Part shown: positions 1-12,824 of the stretch, piece after piece
Numbering within the stretch: position 1 is the first letter of the stretch
Layout: the number at the start of each line of letters is the position of its first letter
From: Ichthyophthirius multifiliis
Taxonomy: Eukaryota; Ciliophora; Oligohymenophorea; Hymenostomatida
Length of the DNA stretch: 25,911 nt
Assembly (NCBI RefSeq): GCF_000220395.1
Contig: NW_004087521.1
Location: 1 to 25,911, forward strand
Reading direction: 5' to 3'
Position numbers and translations under genes: made by a program
The notes under the pieces: model-generated
Seen by the model: only the letters and a program-made list of their open reading frames with translations
What the model was told of the DNA's origin: nothing
The model's database searches: none

Positions 1-2166
1 TATATTTTATTAATAATTTTGTTTAAAAAAAAAAAAAAAAAAAAAAAACAATTATTTTAAAATAAGAAACTAAATTTTTGTTTTAACTCAATTATATTTT
101 AAATTATTTATTTATATTATATTTTTTTAATATATTTTCAGAATTTCATTAAATTAATTTAATAATAAGTAAATATAAATTTCTTTAAAATATTTGATTT
201 ATTAAACATTTTTTTTCGGAATTTCATTATATTTTTCCTACTTTATCTAATATTATAATCATAAAGTTTTCAAATGAATTGTTTAAAACTTTCAATATTA
301 AAACTGATAAAACTAAAATATTACTTCTTATCAAACATCTATTTAAAAAATATTTTTAAAAGAAATAATTAATTATGTGCATTTATTGCAAATTTACTTC
401 TATAAACTCGTGAAATATTCTGTTTTTCATCAATAATTAGATTTTTAAATTAGATTTAATATTTTTATAAAAATAAATTTTATTTATACTTTTTTTACCA
501 TCAAAGATTTTTTTTAATATTCCTTTTCAGAAATTCTTCAAAAACAAAATGTAAATTATAATATGCAATTTTATTGGAATTTAATTTGTATTTTATATTA
601 ATATATCAAGTTCTAATAATAATATATAAAATTTTAGTATTAATTTTTCATTAAAAAGTAAAAAACTCCATAGATATATATATTTTTTTTTCTTATATTG
701 GCCCTAAATTCATTTTTCCATTTTATTTTATTTTCGATTTTTAAAAAACAAAATACAGAAAAATAAAAAAACAATTAAAAAATAAATAATATATTGATGA
801 TTTTTTCGAATTCCTAATAAATATATTTATTTTTCCTTCTTTATTAACTGATATTTTATTAATGAAATGTTATTTTATAAATATTTTTATTTTTAAATTT
901 AATTTCTTTTGTATTTTTATTCTTAAAATATATATTGTATTTACTTTTAATATTAATTTTCTTCCATTTACCAAAGAAAAAAAAACTACATTTTGTTGAT
1001 ATAAACCAAAATTATTATTATTATTAGCATATAATTATAATCATAACTTATAATTAAATCATTTTTGAACTTAAAAATGTAAATAAAAAATAATTTTTTA
1101 TTTCTTTTCTTGATTATTTTAATAAAATCAAATGAAAGAAAATAAAAAAGAATTCCAAAATTAAGTAAAATAATTTGAAAATACATATAAACAGAAAACT
1201 AAATGATAACTATTTTATATATAGATACTCGCATGAATATATATTATATAGAAAAAATTTTAATGATATATTTAATTTAGAATGAAAATTGATTAAAATT
1301 AGAAAAAATGCTTTATATAAAAATTATATAATTTTTCTATAAAAAGCAATAAAAATTAATAATTAATCTAGAAAATAAAATCTATTTATTTTTGCAATTA
1401 AATCTTTTTTTATTTAAAAAAAATATATAAATAAAAAATTCAAATAATAAATATCTTTTTATTTTATAGAAAAATATTATTAATTATTTTTATTATATCT
1501 AGGTATCAATTAAATAATATAAAAAGAGAATTAAAAGCTGAAAATAATTCAACTGTTTTGATTTTAAATAAAATATTATATACATGCAGTAGTTTTAGAC
1601 ATTTATTTCGAAAATAATTTTGATTAAGGAATTTTCAATTTAAACTGAGAGGATAATTCTTTTTTTAATTAATTATAGAGATAAATAAAAATTATTATAG
1701 TATTATTAATTATAATAATTAAATTTTGGGTTATTAATTTAACAAATTATTTTTGAATTTATATAAAGATTTGATTAATATTAATAAGTAAAATTTTTAT
1801 TTTAAAAAATAAAAATAAATTTATATAATATATAATAATAAAATAATTTTGAAAATTATATAGCATCAATAAATTTGAATTTTAATTTGATATAATTAAA
1901 AAAAATGATTAAGAAATTTTTAAAGTTTTATTAAATAAATTTTTTATTATTTTATCCAAAAATATTATTATTAATATACTTTTTGATAACATAAAAAATG
2001 AATAATAAATCAGAATTTAAAATATCTATAATTATATTGTATAAATTTTTATTTTAACATATAGAAACAATTATTTTAGCGAACATAATTAAAAATTAAA
2101 TTTGATATTTACTAAAAAATTAAATATCAAAATAATAGCTAAGATGAATATGGTTATTACATTCGT
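1..2166. other. AT-rich intergenic spacer, no supported gene
   Basis: This is a long stretch of nearly pure A/T with many homopolymers, including an A24 run at 25-48. Open frames occur, but with TGA as the only stop and so little G/C, frames of 60-100 codons arise by chance, so length alone is not evidence. A short frame around 1508-1620 on the + strand has slightly more G/C and a more protein-like composition. It has no recognisable motif or clear exon borders, and I do not call it a gene. Confidence 0.7.
25..48. repeat. poly-A tract (A24)
   Basis: An uninterrupted run of 24 A near the left edge of the window. It lies in spacer, and its exact length is likely to be unreliable. Confidence 0.9.
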
Positions 2167-3083
2167 TCATGACATAATAATTTTTAGACTTCCAAAAATA
2201 ATCAAAATAGATCCATAAATACTCGTCATTTAAATTTACTATCCTAATATAAAAACATCAATAATATAAGAAAAAAGTACACCTAGATACACAATAGGAG
2301 ATATTATTGAAGCTTTTTCCATCTAATAAGATTTGGTATTCAATATTTATGCAGAAAGTCCAAACGAGGAAAGCAAAATCATATTAAAGAAAACATTAAA
2401 AGTCATATTAAAATTAGGAATTTAAAAGATAATCAAATATAAAGAAAATGCAATTATACAAACCAAATAACAATATTACATTTAGATATAAGCATTTACT
2501 GATTGTTTAGCTGAGAGTTTTTTTATTATAATAGATGAGATTGAAACACAAAAGCTACCTCCCAAACCGCAGAGAGTTCCTTTTATTTATTATAATAATT
2601 CTACATTATATTTTTATTAAAATAAAAAATCAGGTCTTCCAACTAATATTATTCCTAAAAAACTTAACAAACAATAAAAGACTATTTTTTTAGACATTTT
2701 TTCTTACAAAAAAATGAAAGCTAGAACTGTTGTCCATATAGGATTTGTATTTATAATTAAAGTAGCATCTGACAATTATAAATATGTATATGAAGTAAAA
2801 ATTAATCCCATTGCCATTGATATAGTAAACCCTCTAATTATTAATAATTTAAACGTTTCAAAATCTTTTATATATAATTCAGATTTATTCATTTTACATA
2901 GTTGATAATTTAAATTGTAACCTATTATCATTCTCCAAAATACTATTTGTATAGAAGATTAAAATTTTTTTTTATTTAAGCAACTAAATAATACATAGAT
3001 ATAAAGCAGATTTAAGCTAAAATAGCGTACATGATAGCCATATTTCGCTTTTATGCGTGCTCTTTTTATTCTATGAATTTCAT
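2167..3083 (-). CDS. EamA/DMT-family transporter, SLC35G-like, with one apparent frameshift
   Basis: Predicted multi-spanning membrane transporter of the drug/metabolite transporter (EamA) superfamily; the substrate cannot be told from sequence. With TAA/TAG as Gln, a frame from ATG at 2892 to TGA at 2167 gives 241 residues with typical EamA features: an 'IIRGFT' segment entering a helix, 'DATLIINTNPIWTTVLAF', then 'FLQEKM' with the conserved Glu after the helix, then 'GIILVGRPDFLF', followed by the second EamA half. Helices 1-2 lie upstream in another frame ('MAIMYAILAQICF', then 'SIQIVFWRMIIGY'). The two frames meet at a run of nine T (+ strand 2965-2973). One extra base there would give 305 residues from ATG at 3083, the normal family length. 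No intron is needed. A sequencing or assembly error is likelier than decay, because both halves are well preserved. Family call is strong; the SLC35G subgroup is tentative. Confidence 0.82.
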
Positions 3084-5251
3084 TATATTTTATAATACTT
3101 TCATAATATATGATTATTTATTCATTTTATTTTTTATTATTTAAAATTTTTTATAATTATATTTTTTAATATATATTTATCGAATAAAATAGATTAAAAT
3201 AGAATTTTCATATATTTAATATAAAAGTTCTTTTTTTATTTTAAATGAATTAAATGCTATTTTAATATACAAATTTTTAAATATTATTATATTTTAATTA
3301 AAGGGCTAAATGAAAACTATATAAAATATTATAATATATATATATATATATAATTTTTATTGTGAAATTTTAAAATACAGTAAAAAAAAAAGTAATAAAT
3401 AGTATTGTTTTAAAATCAAAATTTTAAGTGCATTAATATAATAACCAGCATATAAATAATTTATAATAATATATTTATAATAATTAAATTTATTTTAATT
3501 TTATATATAAATATTAATATTATATATAAAAATTATTTTATACTAATTAAATTTTAGCCATATTTTTTTTTTATTAATAAAATTATTTTAATGTATTTTT
3601 AAATGTATTTTTTTAAGTTTTTCATATTAAGTTTATAAGTTAAATCTTTAAAAAAAAAAATTTTATATATTTTATTTAATCAATATTTTTCATTTTATAA
3701 GGAATTTATATAAATTTGTATTGGAAATAAAAAAGAAAATGATTATTTTTTTTAATTAATTATTTTTTTACAAAATAAAAATAATAAATATGTCTGTCTA
3801 TAAATTGAATATAATAATAAAGAAAATTTATTATATTTTTTAAAAAATTATTAAAAAAAACAATATTTATTTTATAAATAATATAAAATTAGATTGTATT
3901 TTTAATATAAAGAATTCAAATTTTATCAAAAATATTAATTAATCAAAAATAATTTATATATATATTTTTTTTATTTTTTTATATTTTTTTTTTATTTTAT
4001 TGTATTTTTTTTAAAAATGTAATAAATAAAACGATTTGAAAAAAATAAATAATTTCTTTTTATTTCGTTTAAAGTTTTCACAAAAATTCAATAAATTAAA
4101 AAAGCGATTTAAAAAATATAATTTATTTAATTTTTATATATATAAAAAAACAATTAAGATAGTATAAATTATAAACAAAATTATTATATATATATAAATA
4201 CTAATAATAATTATTTAATTTGTTATTAATATATTTTTGCATATTAATCATTTGATAAAAAGGTTACTTAATAAGAAATTTAAAAATATTAAAATATATA
4301 AAAATAATTAAAACAAAAAAGAAAAAAAGAAAACAAAATAAAAAAAATAAAATAACATATTAACCTTAAAAAGAAAATTAAATTAAATATATTGGGTAAA
4401 TTAAAATAAACGGATGTTGGCAAAATTTTCTTAATGTTCTATATATAAATTAGGAAGAAGTGGAAAATAAATTAAATTAAATCTTTTGATAATTTAGCAC
4501 AAATTTAAATAAGGAAATTGATATAAGACAAAGAAAATAAAATATTTAATTATTTTACTTAAATTTTATATATTATATAAAAAAAAGTAATATTAAAAAT
4601 ATTATATCATTATTAAAATATTAAAGCAATTAAAAAAAAAGAAAAAAAAGAATACAAAAATAAGCTGAAAATACATTAAAATTTATAAGAACAATTAATT
4701 CATACATATAAAATTAAATAAAAAATAAAAAATCATTATATAATTTATAAATGCTAAAAAAGAATATGTACGTAAAAGTACAGAATATCATGTAAAAAAA
4801 TTAAAAAAAATAAGTAAAAATATAATTTTTCATTATTTATATAGATGAAAGAAATATAAAAGAAATATATATATATAAAATAATATATAAAAAATAAATA
4901 ATATATAAATATATTAATAAAAATATATAATAATATATATATATATATATATATATATTCTTATATATTTATATTTATTTATTTTTTTATATTTAATTTG
5001 AAAAGAATTTCATTTATATAAAGTTTATTAAATTTTTATATATTTATATTTTTTTTAAAAATAATTATTTTTATTTGTAAAATGTATAAATATTTTACTA
5101 ACAATTTTGAAAACATATATATTAATATTTATTAATATTTAATTTAAAATATATTAAATTTAAATTAATTATTTATAAAAAAATGTCATTATAATAAAAA
5201 TCTAAAAAAATTAATTTTCTTTAAAAAAACTTTGAATTAATTTCAGACTTA
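3084..5251. other. AT-rich intergenic spacer with TA repeats
   Basis: Between the divergently transcribed transporter and the large PAS protein. It is almost all A/T with homopolymers, and holds pure (TA)n blocks near 3335-3352 and 4933-4959. The 4380-4520 part has slightly more G/C but no readable protein on either strand. Promoters for both flanking genes presumably lie at its two ends; I see no defined element. Confidence 0.7.
4933..4959. repeat. (TA)n dinucleotide repeat
   Basis: About 13 TA units in spacer. It is typical of ciliate intergenic DNA and no function is suggested. Confidence 0.85.
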
Positions 5252-8200
5252 ATGAAGCTACAAAAAACATCTTAAGAGAAATCATACTTTTTAATATCCA
5301 TAGCATTTATAATTCTTTATATATCTCTTTATCGCACATATCGAGACTTAATATCCTTATAATACTAAGGAATACAAGGAAACTTAAATTAATTTTTAGA
5401 CATAATAAAATACTTAGACATTATTTATCTTATATAATATTTCAGCGAAACCATATTTATAATTATATATTTTATATCAATAGGTTATTTTACTATAATA
5501 TTTATGCTATTTTGGATTTCCTTTTTATATAAAATATATCATCCATATGAAAAAACAAGGAAATTTTTTTTGCTAAATGGTTTATGAATTTAACTTCAAT
5601 TTATATATGGGTATTATTTTTTCCTTTATTGGCTATATTGCTTTCTCCTTTAACATCAATAGTAAAGTTTTCTTATTTTTATGGCATATCATCTATTTTT
5701 GGAATTGTACTTGCTTTTATTAATTTTTTTTATTTAAATATTTTTTTAAACAACCCTAATAACCAAATAAAAAAAGACAAACTTTCAGGAGATAATGCTA
5801 TATCTCTATTTATTTTTAACTTTCTTAGAATTTCAATTTGTTTTTTTTTATGTCTAAGATTCAATTCTTATTATTATTTTTTATTTTTTATTTCTTTTTG
5901 CTTTTTATAAAGTGCTTACTTATTGAATGTTTTTTGTTTTGGTTTAGGATTATTTGCATTCAAAAATTAATAAAATAAAGAACTAATGTAATATTTTATT
6001 ATTGGATTTTTTGCTATATCTTTTAGTTTTATTTTAGATGAAACTGTTAGGTATATAAAAAAAAATAAAAAAAAAATAAAAAAAAAAAAATAGAGTTTTA
6101 AATATAATATAAAAAAATTAAGAAAAAGCATTAATATTTACAATTCCTTGTATAATATTTTTCATTATAATATCAAAAAAACTTTAAAATTATATATAAT
6201 TGAAATAATTAAACCTTAATTCAGTAGAAAAATGCAATTTAGATAAACTAAAAATAAAAATATATTACCTACAAAACCTTTTAGACATTTCATACTCTTA
6301 TTCTCCTTATTTGTTTAGTGATAATTATTTTAAAGGTCTTTTACATTAGCATATTTAATAATGTACTTTTACAGATGAAAAAGTATGTTTTTGTAGACAA
6401 AAATTAATATTTGATTCAAAAAAATTAAAGTAAATATCAACAGATAAAGCATTTAACTCTACAAATAATTCAACGTTTGCAAAATTTTTAATAAAGTAAT
6501 GGCTTGAAACTTACATTTAAAAAAATCCAAAAGAGTACTCTGTACTTATAGATTATGGGGAATTCCTATTTTTTAAATTTTAAAATTAAATTCTTTCGTT
6601 AAAATAAATTATACTTCTTAAAAATAAATATCTTTCTCTTTCTGATAGATATCGTCTTTTTAGATTGCAAAAAATAATCTTGAAACAAAATAAAAAATAA
6701 AACTATTTATCTTACAAAGGCAAACTAGAGATAGAATCAGTAATAACAGTTGAATAAAATATAGATTTAATAAAGGAAAAAATAAATCAAATAATTAATC
6801 ATAACATTTCCTTTTGGTAATTATTAGAAAGATCTTCTATAAATTTGCAAGAAATAAATGAAAAAGCAAGCCTCGTATTAACTAAAAACTTCAAAACCAT
6901 CTAAAAATTATGGAAAGATGTAAGCCCTTATTTAGAATTACGAAAGAAATGGAAATTTTATTATGCCTGGTATATCTTATATATCCTCAACAAGAAAATA
7001 AAAGTTTAACTCCTTGAAAAATTTCAAGGCCTTCAAACAAATGAATTTGATATTTTTAGTGAAGAAATAATTTAAGAAAACGACGAAGAAGATATTTTAT
7101 CAGTCACAAAATTAAAAACTAATGAAAATTTAGAAAAAATAAACATTAAAAAATTAGGAGTAGCGTTCGATAATAAATCATGTATTTTTCGTTCCACATC
7201 TGATCCTTAAGCAATAATAAAATCGGTAAATAAACCTGTAATAACTACATTCGGATATGAAAAAGAGGAAATCGTAAACCAAATGTTTTTGTCAAATTTA
7301 ATGCCTCGTTCATATGCAATATCTCATCCTTAATATTTACGAAAATATAACGAAACTGGAAAAAAAAAAGCTCTATATTCTTAAAAAAAAGTATTTTGTT
7401 TAACAAAATAAGGTTATTTGTTTGAAGGTTATAAATTTGTTAAGTAACTTATTTCCTATTAAGGAAATGCTGAATATTTAGCTTTAATCCGTCCTATATA
7501 ATATAATGCTCATAAAAATGTTAATTTTATAATTTTTAATGAAGATTGGGAAATCGATGCTATGTCTAAAAAGCTTTTTGAAGTTTTTAATATTAATCCA
7601 GATAAATATATGAAATCTGTAAATGGTGTTAATTATAAAAAAATAAGCGAAGGTCTTTCTTTAAGTCTTTTTTTGATTATTCCTAGGTTACTTAAATTTT
7701 CGAAATTCCACAAGTTTGTTACGGAAGAAGACATGAATCTTTTTGGTTATTTTTCTTCAAAAAAAGACATTCTTTAGAATATATTTTAAAACAATACAGA
7801 AAATAATAAAAAACTCATAAATATGCCTAAAAAATAATTATCTATAGAAGTCACAGAATAATTAAATTATATAAACGAAAATCAGGCTATAAAAAAAATA
7901 AAGAAAATAGCTTAAAAACACTAAAAAAATTCTTCAAATTTAATGTCTTCCCCTATATCTTCTTCATAAAATATAAATTAAGATCAATCTTTAAAAACTG
8001 AACCACTTGAATTTATAACATAAATAGATTCTTAAAATAATAATTAACATTTAGACGAAAGTTATAAATTGGTAAATACAATGTCTAGTAATATAATTTC
8101 ACCATTAAACAAAAAAAAAGGAAATTAATAAAAAAGCTATTTATATGAAAATTCTGTTTCTTCAATATGTGAAAACTCAGTTATGGAAATATAAGAATAA

Positions 8201-8585
8201 TTATAATATTAAGTAGATAATTCTAATCATGATATTAAAAAAAAGTAAATAGTCATAAAATTTTAAGAAAAGAATAAAAGCCTAGCAGAATTACTAGAGG
8301 AAGATGAATAATCAAAGGAAAAATAATCTTAACGAGAAGAATATTAGGATGAAAATTATGAAGAAAATTATGAAGAAAATTAAGATGAAATAGAATATAA
8401 TAGTAAAAATAAAGATGAAAGACTTGAGTAAGGAGAACAATTAAAATTTATAGCTAAAATTCCTGTACAAATTGACTAATTAATGAAAAACTATTATTAT
8501 ATGTGTATAAATAGGTTACATTAAAATGAAGAAAATTAAAAAAAAATAAAGGAAAAATAATAATTTGAAAAAATATATGAAAATA

Positions 8586-8622
<37 letters not shown>

Positions 8623-11140
8623 TAATAATAATAATAATAATTTTTATGATTAAAATATTTCTAAACGCGATAATATTCTTTATTAAGTTATTAAGGATGT
8701 TTATTCTTTATATGTACGAAGAAAAAATTTCAAACAAATCAAATTTATTTGTAGTGCAAAATTCAAAAAAGTTGGTAATGAACGTACTGGGATTCTCAAA
8801 ATTGTAAGTCTGGAGGAAATCAATATTACAAAATCATATATAGAATAATAAAAAATATAAAAATAAATTTTAGAATGTAATAATAAATTAATTGATAATT
8901 CATAAATTAAAAATTCTTTTATTAATTCACAAAAAACTGGAAAATAAATTTAAAAAAATATATAATATGATTCAATTAATATTAGCTAGTTAGGATATTA
9001 ATCTTAATATAATTTAACTTAATAGTAATAATTTGGTAATCTGAATCCCAATAATTTATAAAAAGATTTTAATAATAAATAAGGATAAGTTACTTATTCA
9101 CTTAATTGGAGTGATAATATTTTTATTAAAGAAGATAATTTTAAACCTAAAAAAAATCCTTCATCTATTACGAGTATTAAAGTTTTTATTAGATTGTTCT
9201 CTTTTTGCTATTCTAATTATTAACTTAGTAACTTTTCTTGTTTTTTCAAATTAATAATTTTCATAAATTAATGAATAAGTAAATATTAATATTATTTTAA
9301 AATTTATTTATCATTAGTTAAATTATTAAAATTATATTATTATATATAAAGGCAAATAGAATTATGGATTTAAATTAGCTTTCAATAAAAGTACTTAATG
9401 GTTATAATAATGTTCTAGATTAAATATTATTAAATAAGAATATATTTTCGCAAGATATATTATAAAATACGGAATTTTAAACAAAAAATAATTATTAAAA
9501 ATTTTAAAATGACTAATTTATTAATTTAAGTAAATATTTAGAGCAATTTAATCTAAATAATGATATAAAAAATATATTTTTCGATCCATCAATAACAAAT
9601 TATTAATTAGTAGATAAAAATATACTAAAAAATTAAATAAAAGAAAAATAAAATAAGTATATTTTTTCATTAGATAACTTTGATATGCTTTAAAAATATA
9701 TTTACAATATGCATTTCTATTTAAATTAAGCTTAAAAAGACGATTTAAAATATGTGGATTTACAAGATAATGAAGCTTAGTTTTTAAGGTTATTATTTAA
9801 TATAAAATATATATAAAAATAAATAAAATAGAAATAACATATTTCCTCACATTCATAATAGTTTAGAAAATTCCCAATAACAGTTATCAAAATAAATATA
9901 TGAGAAAACCTAAACAATTGAAGATTTTTTATATATGATATTAATTATAGAAAGTGTATTAATATTTAGTTCTTTTTTTATATTATTAAAGCTAATATTA
10001 GTAGTATGTAATAGTTTCCAAGTAATTATTTCTGCATTTCCTGATATAAATCATTATGATATAACAAAAATAAGAAAGTATAATTAACTACTAAGTGAGT
10101 AGTTTACATATTTAGTATAAAAAGACGATTAAATATCTAAACAATTAGATTTTCAGAAAGAGATATATATCTAATAGAATTATAAATAACAAATAAAAAG
10201 AACATCCAAATTAAATTTAGAAGAATCATTAGATACAAATGCAAGTAAAAAGATTAAAAAAATTTAAAATGGTATTTTTTTAAAATCAATTAAATTATAA
10301 TCGTTAACTACTTATTCCTTTTTTATTTCAATTTTAATACTTTTGAGTTTTCTCTTTCTTTTTTTCATTAAATAAACAGTAGATAGTATGCAGTTAATTC
10401 TTTAAAATATGAAAACCTTCTCTCAGCCTTTAGCATATAATACAATAATGTTAATAGCAGCGAAAGAATAATTGTTAGATGCAAAATATTATAAAGAAAA
10501 TTTGCAAGAAAAATTTGTAGATAAAATAAGTGAGTATTAAAAAATTAAATGGGATAATTATTTAACTGTTAGTTCTTTAGAAAATTTCGATTAAGCCTAC
10601 CAACAAATTTATTTTGGTAATCCATGTCAAATTTACAAAGACAAACTTCTAATTTAAGAAAATGAAATAAGAGAATGTTATATTATTATATAAAATGCAT
10701 TAAATTAGGGTCTTACAAATTTAAATTTTAGATTTAGTATCAAGTTAATTGAGAAACTTTCAGAAATTAGAAAATAAGATATATCACCTTTAGAAATTTA
10801 TGATTTATCAAGAGGAAAATTCTATTAGGATATTTTTCAGTTCTATCTTATGGAATAATGGGATTCTGATATTAATATTTATATAAATTAATGTATTAAT
10901 TTAAGTGCCGTTTTTATTGGTTGCATAATTTTTGCTTTCATTTTAATTTATTTAATTCTTAGTGAGTATTTTCTTATTGGAAAACTTAATAAAGAATTTA
11001 AATATTTTAGAAATGTTTACAAAATGTATATGCCTAACGCTATTATTTACAAAGAAAAAAGAGTAAAATTCTGGCTTATAAAACATGGTATATTAAATTA
11101 ATAAATGAATTTATTATGTAACTGTTTGTTTATTTTTTGA
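5252..11140 (+). CDS. giant multi-span membrane protein with PAS domain (TmcB-like)
   Basis: Large sensor-like membrane protein resembling the PAS-containing 'tiny macrocysts protein B' class that ciliates carry in many copies. Reading starts at ATG 5252 and ends at TGA 11138-11140. Two introns (6051-6093 and 9279-9351) and three single-base adjustments (T8 at 5564-5571, T5 at 9183-9187, and about 9862-9870) give an open length of exactly 1,924 codons. N-terminal third: about eight hydrophobic helices (nt 5430-6175). Next comes a family block with 'CTFTDEKVCFCRQK' and 'LIDYGEFLFFKF'. The PAS core is near residues 625-735 (nt 7170-7500), with 'ITTFGYEKEEIVNQ', 'SHPQYLRKYNETGK' and 'LTKQGYLFEGYKF'. 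A Q/N/E-rich linker follows with an Ile/Asn run at 8582-8641. The C-terminal part holds helices near 9195-9245, 9930-10020, 10310-10375 and 10910-10985. A PAS ligand or redox role and any channel activity are not shown by sequence. The 5584 ATG inside the frame is not the start. Confidence 0.85.
6051..6093 (+). other. intron 1 of the TmcB-like gene
   Basis: A 43-nt GTATAT...ATAG element that consists almost entirely of A. Removing it joins 'DETVR' to 'VLNIIQ' and keeps a downstream hydrophobic helix ('IFTIPCIIFFIII') in frame. Retaining it shifts the frame. Confidence 0.8.
8582..8641 (+). repeat. coding (AAT)n microsatellite
   Basis: Trinucleotide repeat inside the TmcB-like gene. In the reading frame it gives Asn2, then eleven ATA plus one ATT (Ile), then Asn6. 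Two one-base breaks in the (AAT) phase, near 8588 and 8622, flank the Ile part. Confidence 0.85.
9279..9351 (+). other. intron 2 of the TmcB-like gene
   Basis: A 73-nt GTAAAT...TAAAG element. Splicing joins 'FSQINEQ' to 'ANRIMDLNQLS' in frame. Without splicing the frame runs into TGA. Confidence 0.8.
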
Positions 11141-11400
11141 TATTTTGTAATTAATAAGCAAACACATTTTAAAAAAAATATATTAATATATAAATATATA
11201 TTTACATATATATATATTATTTATTTATTATTTAAATTTTTATAAATTTAATTATCTATTCTTTCCTATTTTATTTATCCAAAATAAATTATTTTTAAAT
11301 TTATTTATATAAAATAAATTAAAAAAGATTTACTTACCTTTCTTTTTAATTTATTTTTATATTTTTAAAAAATTAAATATAATTTTTTTTCTTTTCTAAA

Positions 11401-12258
11401 ATGGAAGATGACTTTTTTGGGAACGATAACGATAACGATAACTCATAACGTATGTATATTTATTTATATAAAAATAAATGCAGTCAATATAAATAAATTT
11501 AAAAAATAAATTTATTAAGCATAATAAAATTAACTTTCTTAAGGAAATTAAGATGAATTAATGGATTAATAACCTTAATAATAATAATTCTAAGAAGGTA
11601 AATAATTATATAATATTTTTAAATTATACTTAAAATAAAAGCTGAATATGATGATAGTCAACAACAATAATAATAATAATATTATCCTGATTATCAACAA
11701 ACTCCTTAATAAGTCATATAAATATTAGTTATATAATTTATATATTAAATTATTTTTAAAAAATAGTTAACTGAGTAAGATTTAAGAAGATAAAAACTTT
11801 AAGAATTAGAATCAGAAAGAACAAATTTATTAATACAAAAGCAAAACGAAGAGGTTTAAAAAAAATAACAAAAAATTTAAGCCTCAAAATAATATCTTGA
11901 AAATTGGAAAAAGTATAAAAAATATTAATAAATTTTATTTTCAATAGGAAATAATATATTTATATTTAATGTTTAAAAAAAAATAAGTGAAAGAGAAATT
12001 TAAATAAGTAAAAAAAAATAAGCGAACTAATAAGAAGAAGAAGTATTAACAGAATCAAGAAAAAATAAAGCATATGTAAAATATATAAAAACTTTATAAA
12101 TATTTAGGAAAAAATTATTTATTTTATAGAAAAATTCTTGGGAAAAAGTAGTTGAAAACATTAGCTTAAAAGCTAGTGATTATCCTGGTTCAAAAGACGT
12201 TACAAGAATGAGAGAAGCAATTTTAAATAAGAAACTTGATCTTGCTAACAAAAATTGA
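11401..12258 (+). CDS. clathrin light chain, six exons
   Basis: Light chain of clathrin, which binds the heavy-chain hub and regulates coat assembly on vesicles and endocytic pits. Exons: 11401-11449, 11544-11597, 11642-11712, 11767-11912, 11988-12075, 12130-12258, giving 178 residues. The start ATG opens an acidic 'MEDDFFGNDNDNDN' head (AACGAT repeated), followed by a Q-rich stretch. The middle exons form the charged helix that binds heavy chain ('LENWKNEREIQISKKKQ', 'EEEVLTESRKNKAY'). The C-terminus carries the diagnostic block 'NSWEKVVENISLK' and 'GSKDVTRMREAILNKK'. All splice phases agree and no frameshift is needed. Exon 3 could instead run to 11727, adding five in-frame codons. It lies 260 bp downstream of the PAS protein on the same strand, as an independent unit. 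Length and C-terminal motif fit the family well; the N-terminal half is low-complexity and divergent. Confidence 0.9.
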
Positions 12259-12824
12259 ATTTTTTTATAAAATTAATTATATATATAATATGATATCAAT
12301 TAGAATTTTTTATTTTTCTATTATATTAAAAAGAAATTTATTTTTAACAATATTTAGTATTGAAATTAATATTATTATCTTTCATAAATATTTTATGTTT
12401 AATATACAATTTAATTTTAAATAATATCTTTATATAAGAATGAAGTATATTTAAATTAAATATATTAGTATTATTTATAAAAAAATATGTTTGTTTTTAT
12501 TTTAAATAAAACTTAATAATATTAAAATTTAGTAGTACAGTGCATTATTTTTTACAATAATCATATTATATTTTTAATAATAATCAAACAAATATAAAGA
12601 TTCATTTAGAATTTATATATTTAATATTAAAATATTAAATTGAATTTTTTTTTCTAAATCAATTAAAATATTTCTAATAATAAACACGAATATGAAATAA
12701 AAAAATTATATAATGTTGTAAAGTATGACTATTAATATATATATTTTTTTTTAATTTTAAAATATTTAATATATAAATTACTTTTGCATTACGATATTAA
12801 TAATGCATTAATCAATTTACGTTT
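12259..12824. other. intergenic spacer between convergent genes
   Basis: AT-rich DNA between the 3' ends of the clathrin light chain gene (+) and the coiled-coil gene (-). It contains chance open frames only and must hold both transcript ends. No clear terminator or polyadenylation element can be picked out in such AT-rich DNA. Confidence 0.6.

Noticed and set aside
1508-1620. Small exon-like frame ('RELKAENNSTVLILNKIL...')
   Set aside because: Short, no partner exons or clear splice sites, and within chance expectation for a TGA-only code in AT-rich DNA.
5584-5910. A separate 108-residue membrane protein starting at ATG 5584
   Set aside because: It is an internal fragment of the PAS protein: TAA is Gln here, the frame continues past 5910, and coding sequence upstream from 5252 joins it across the T8 run.
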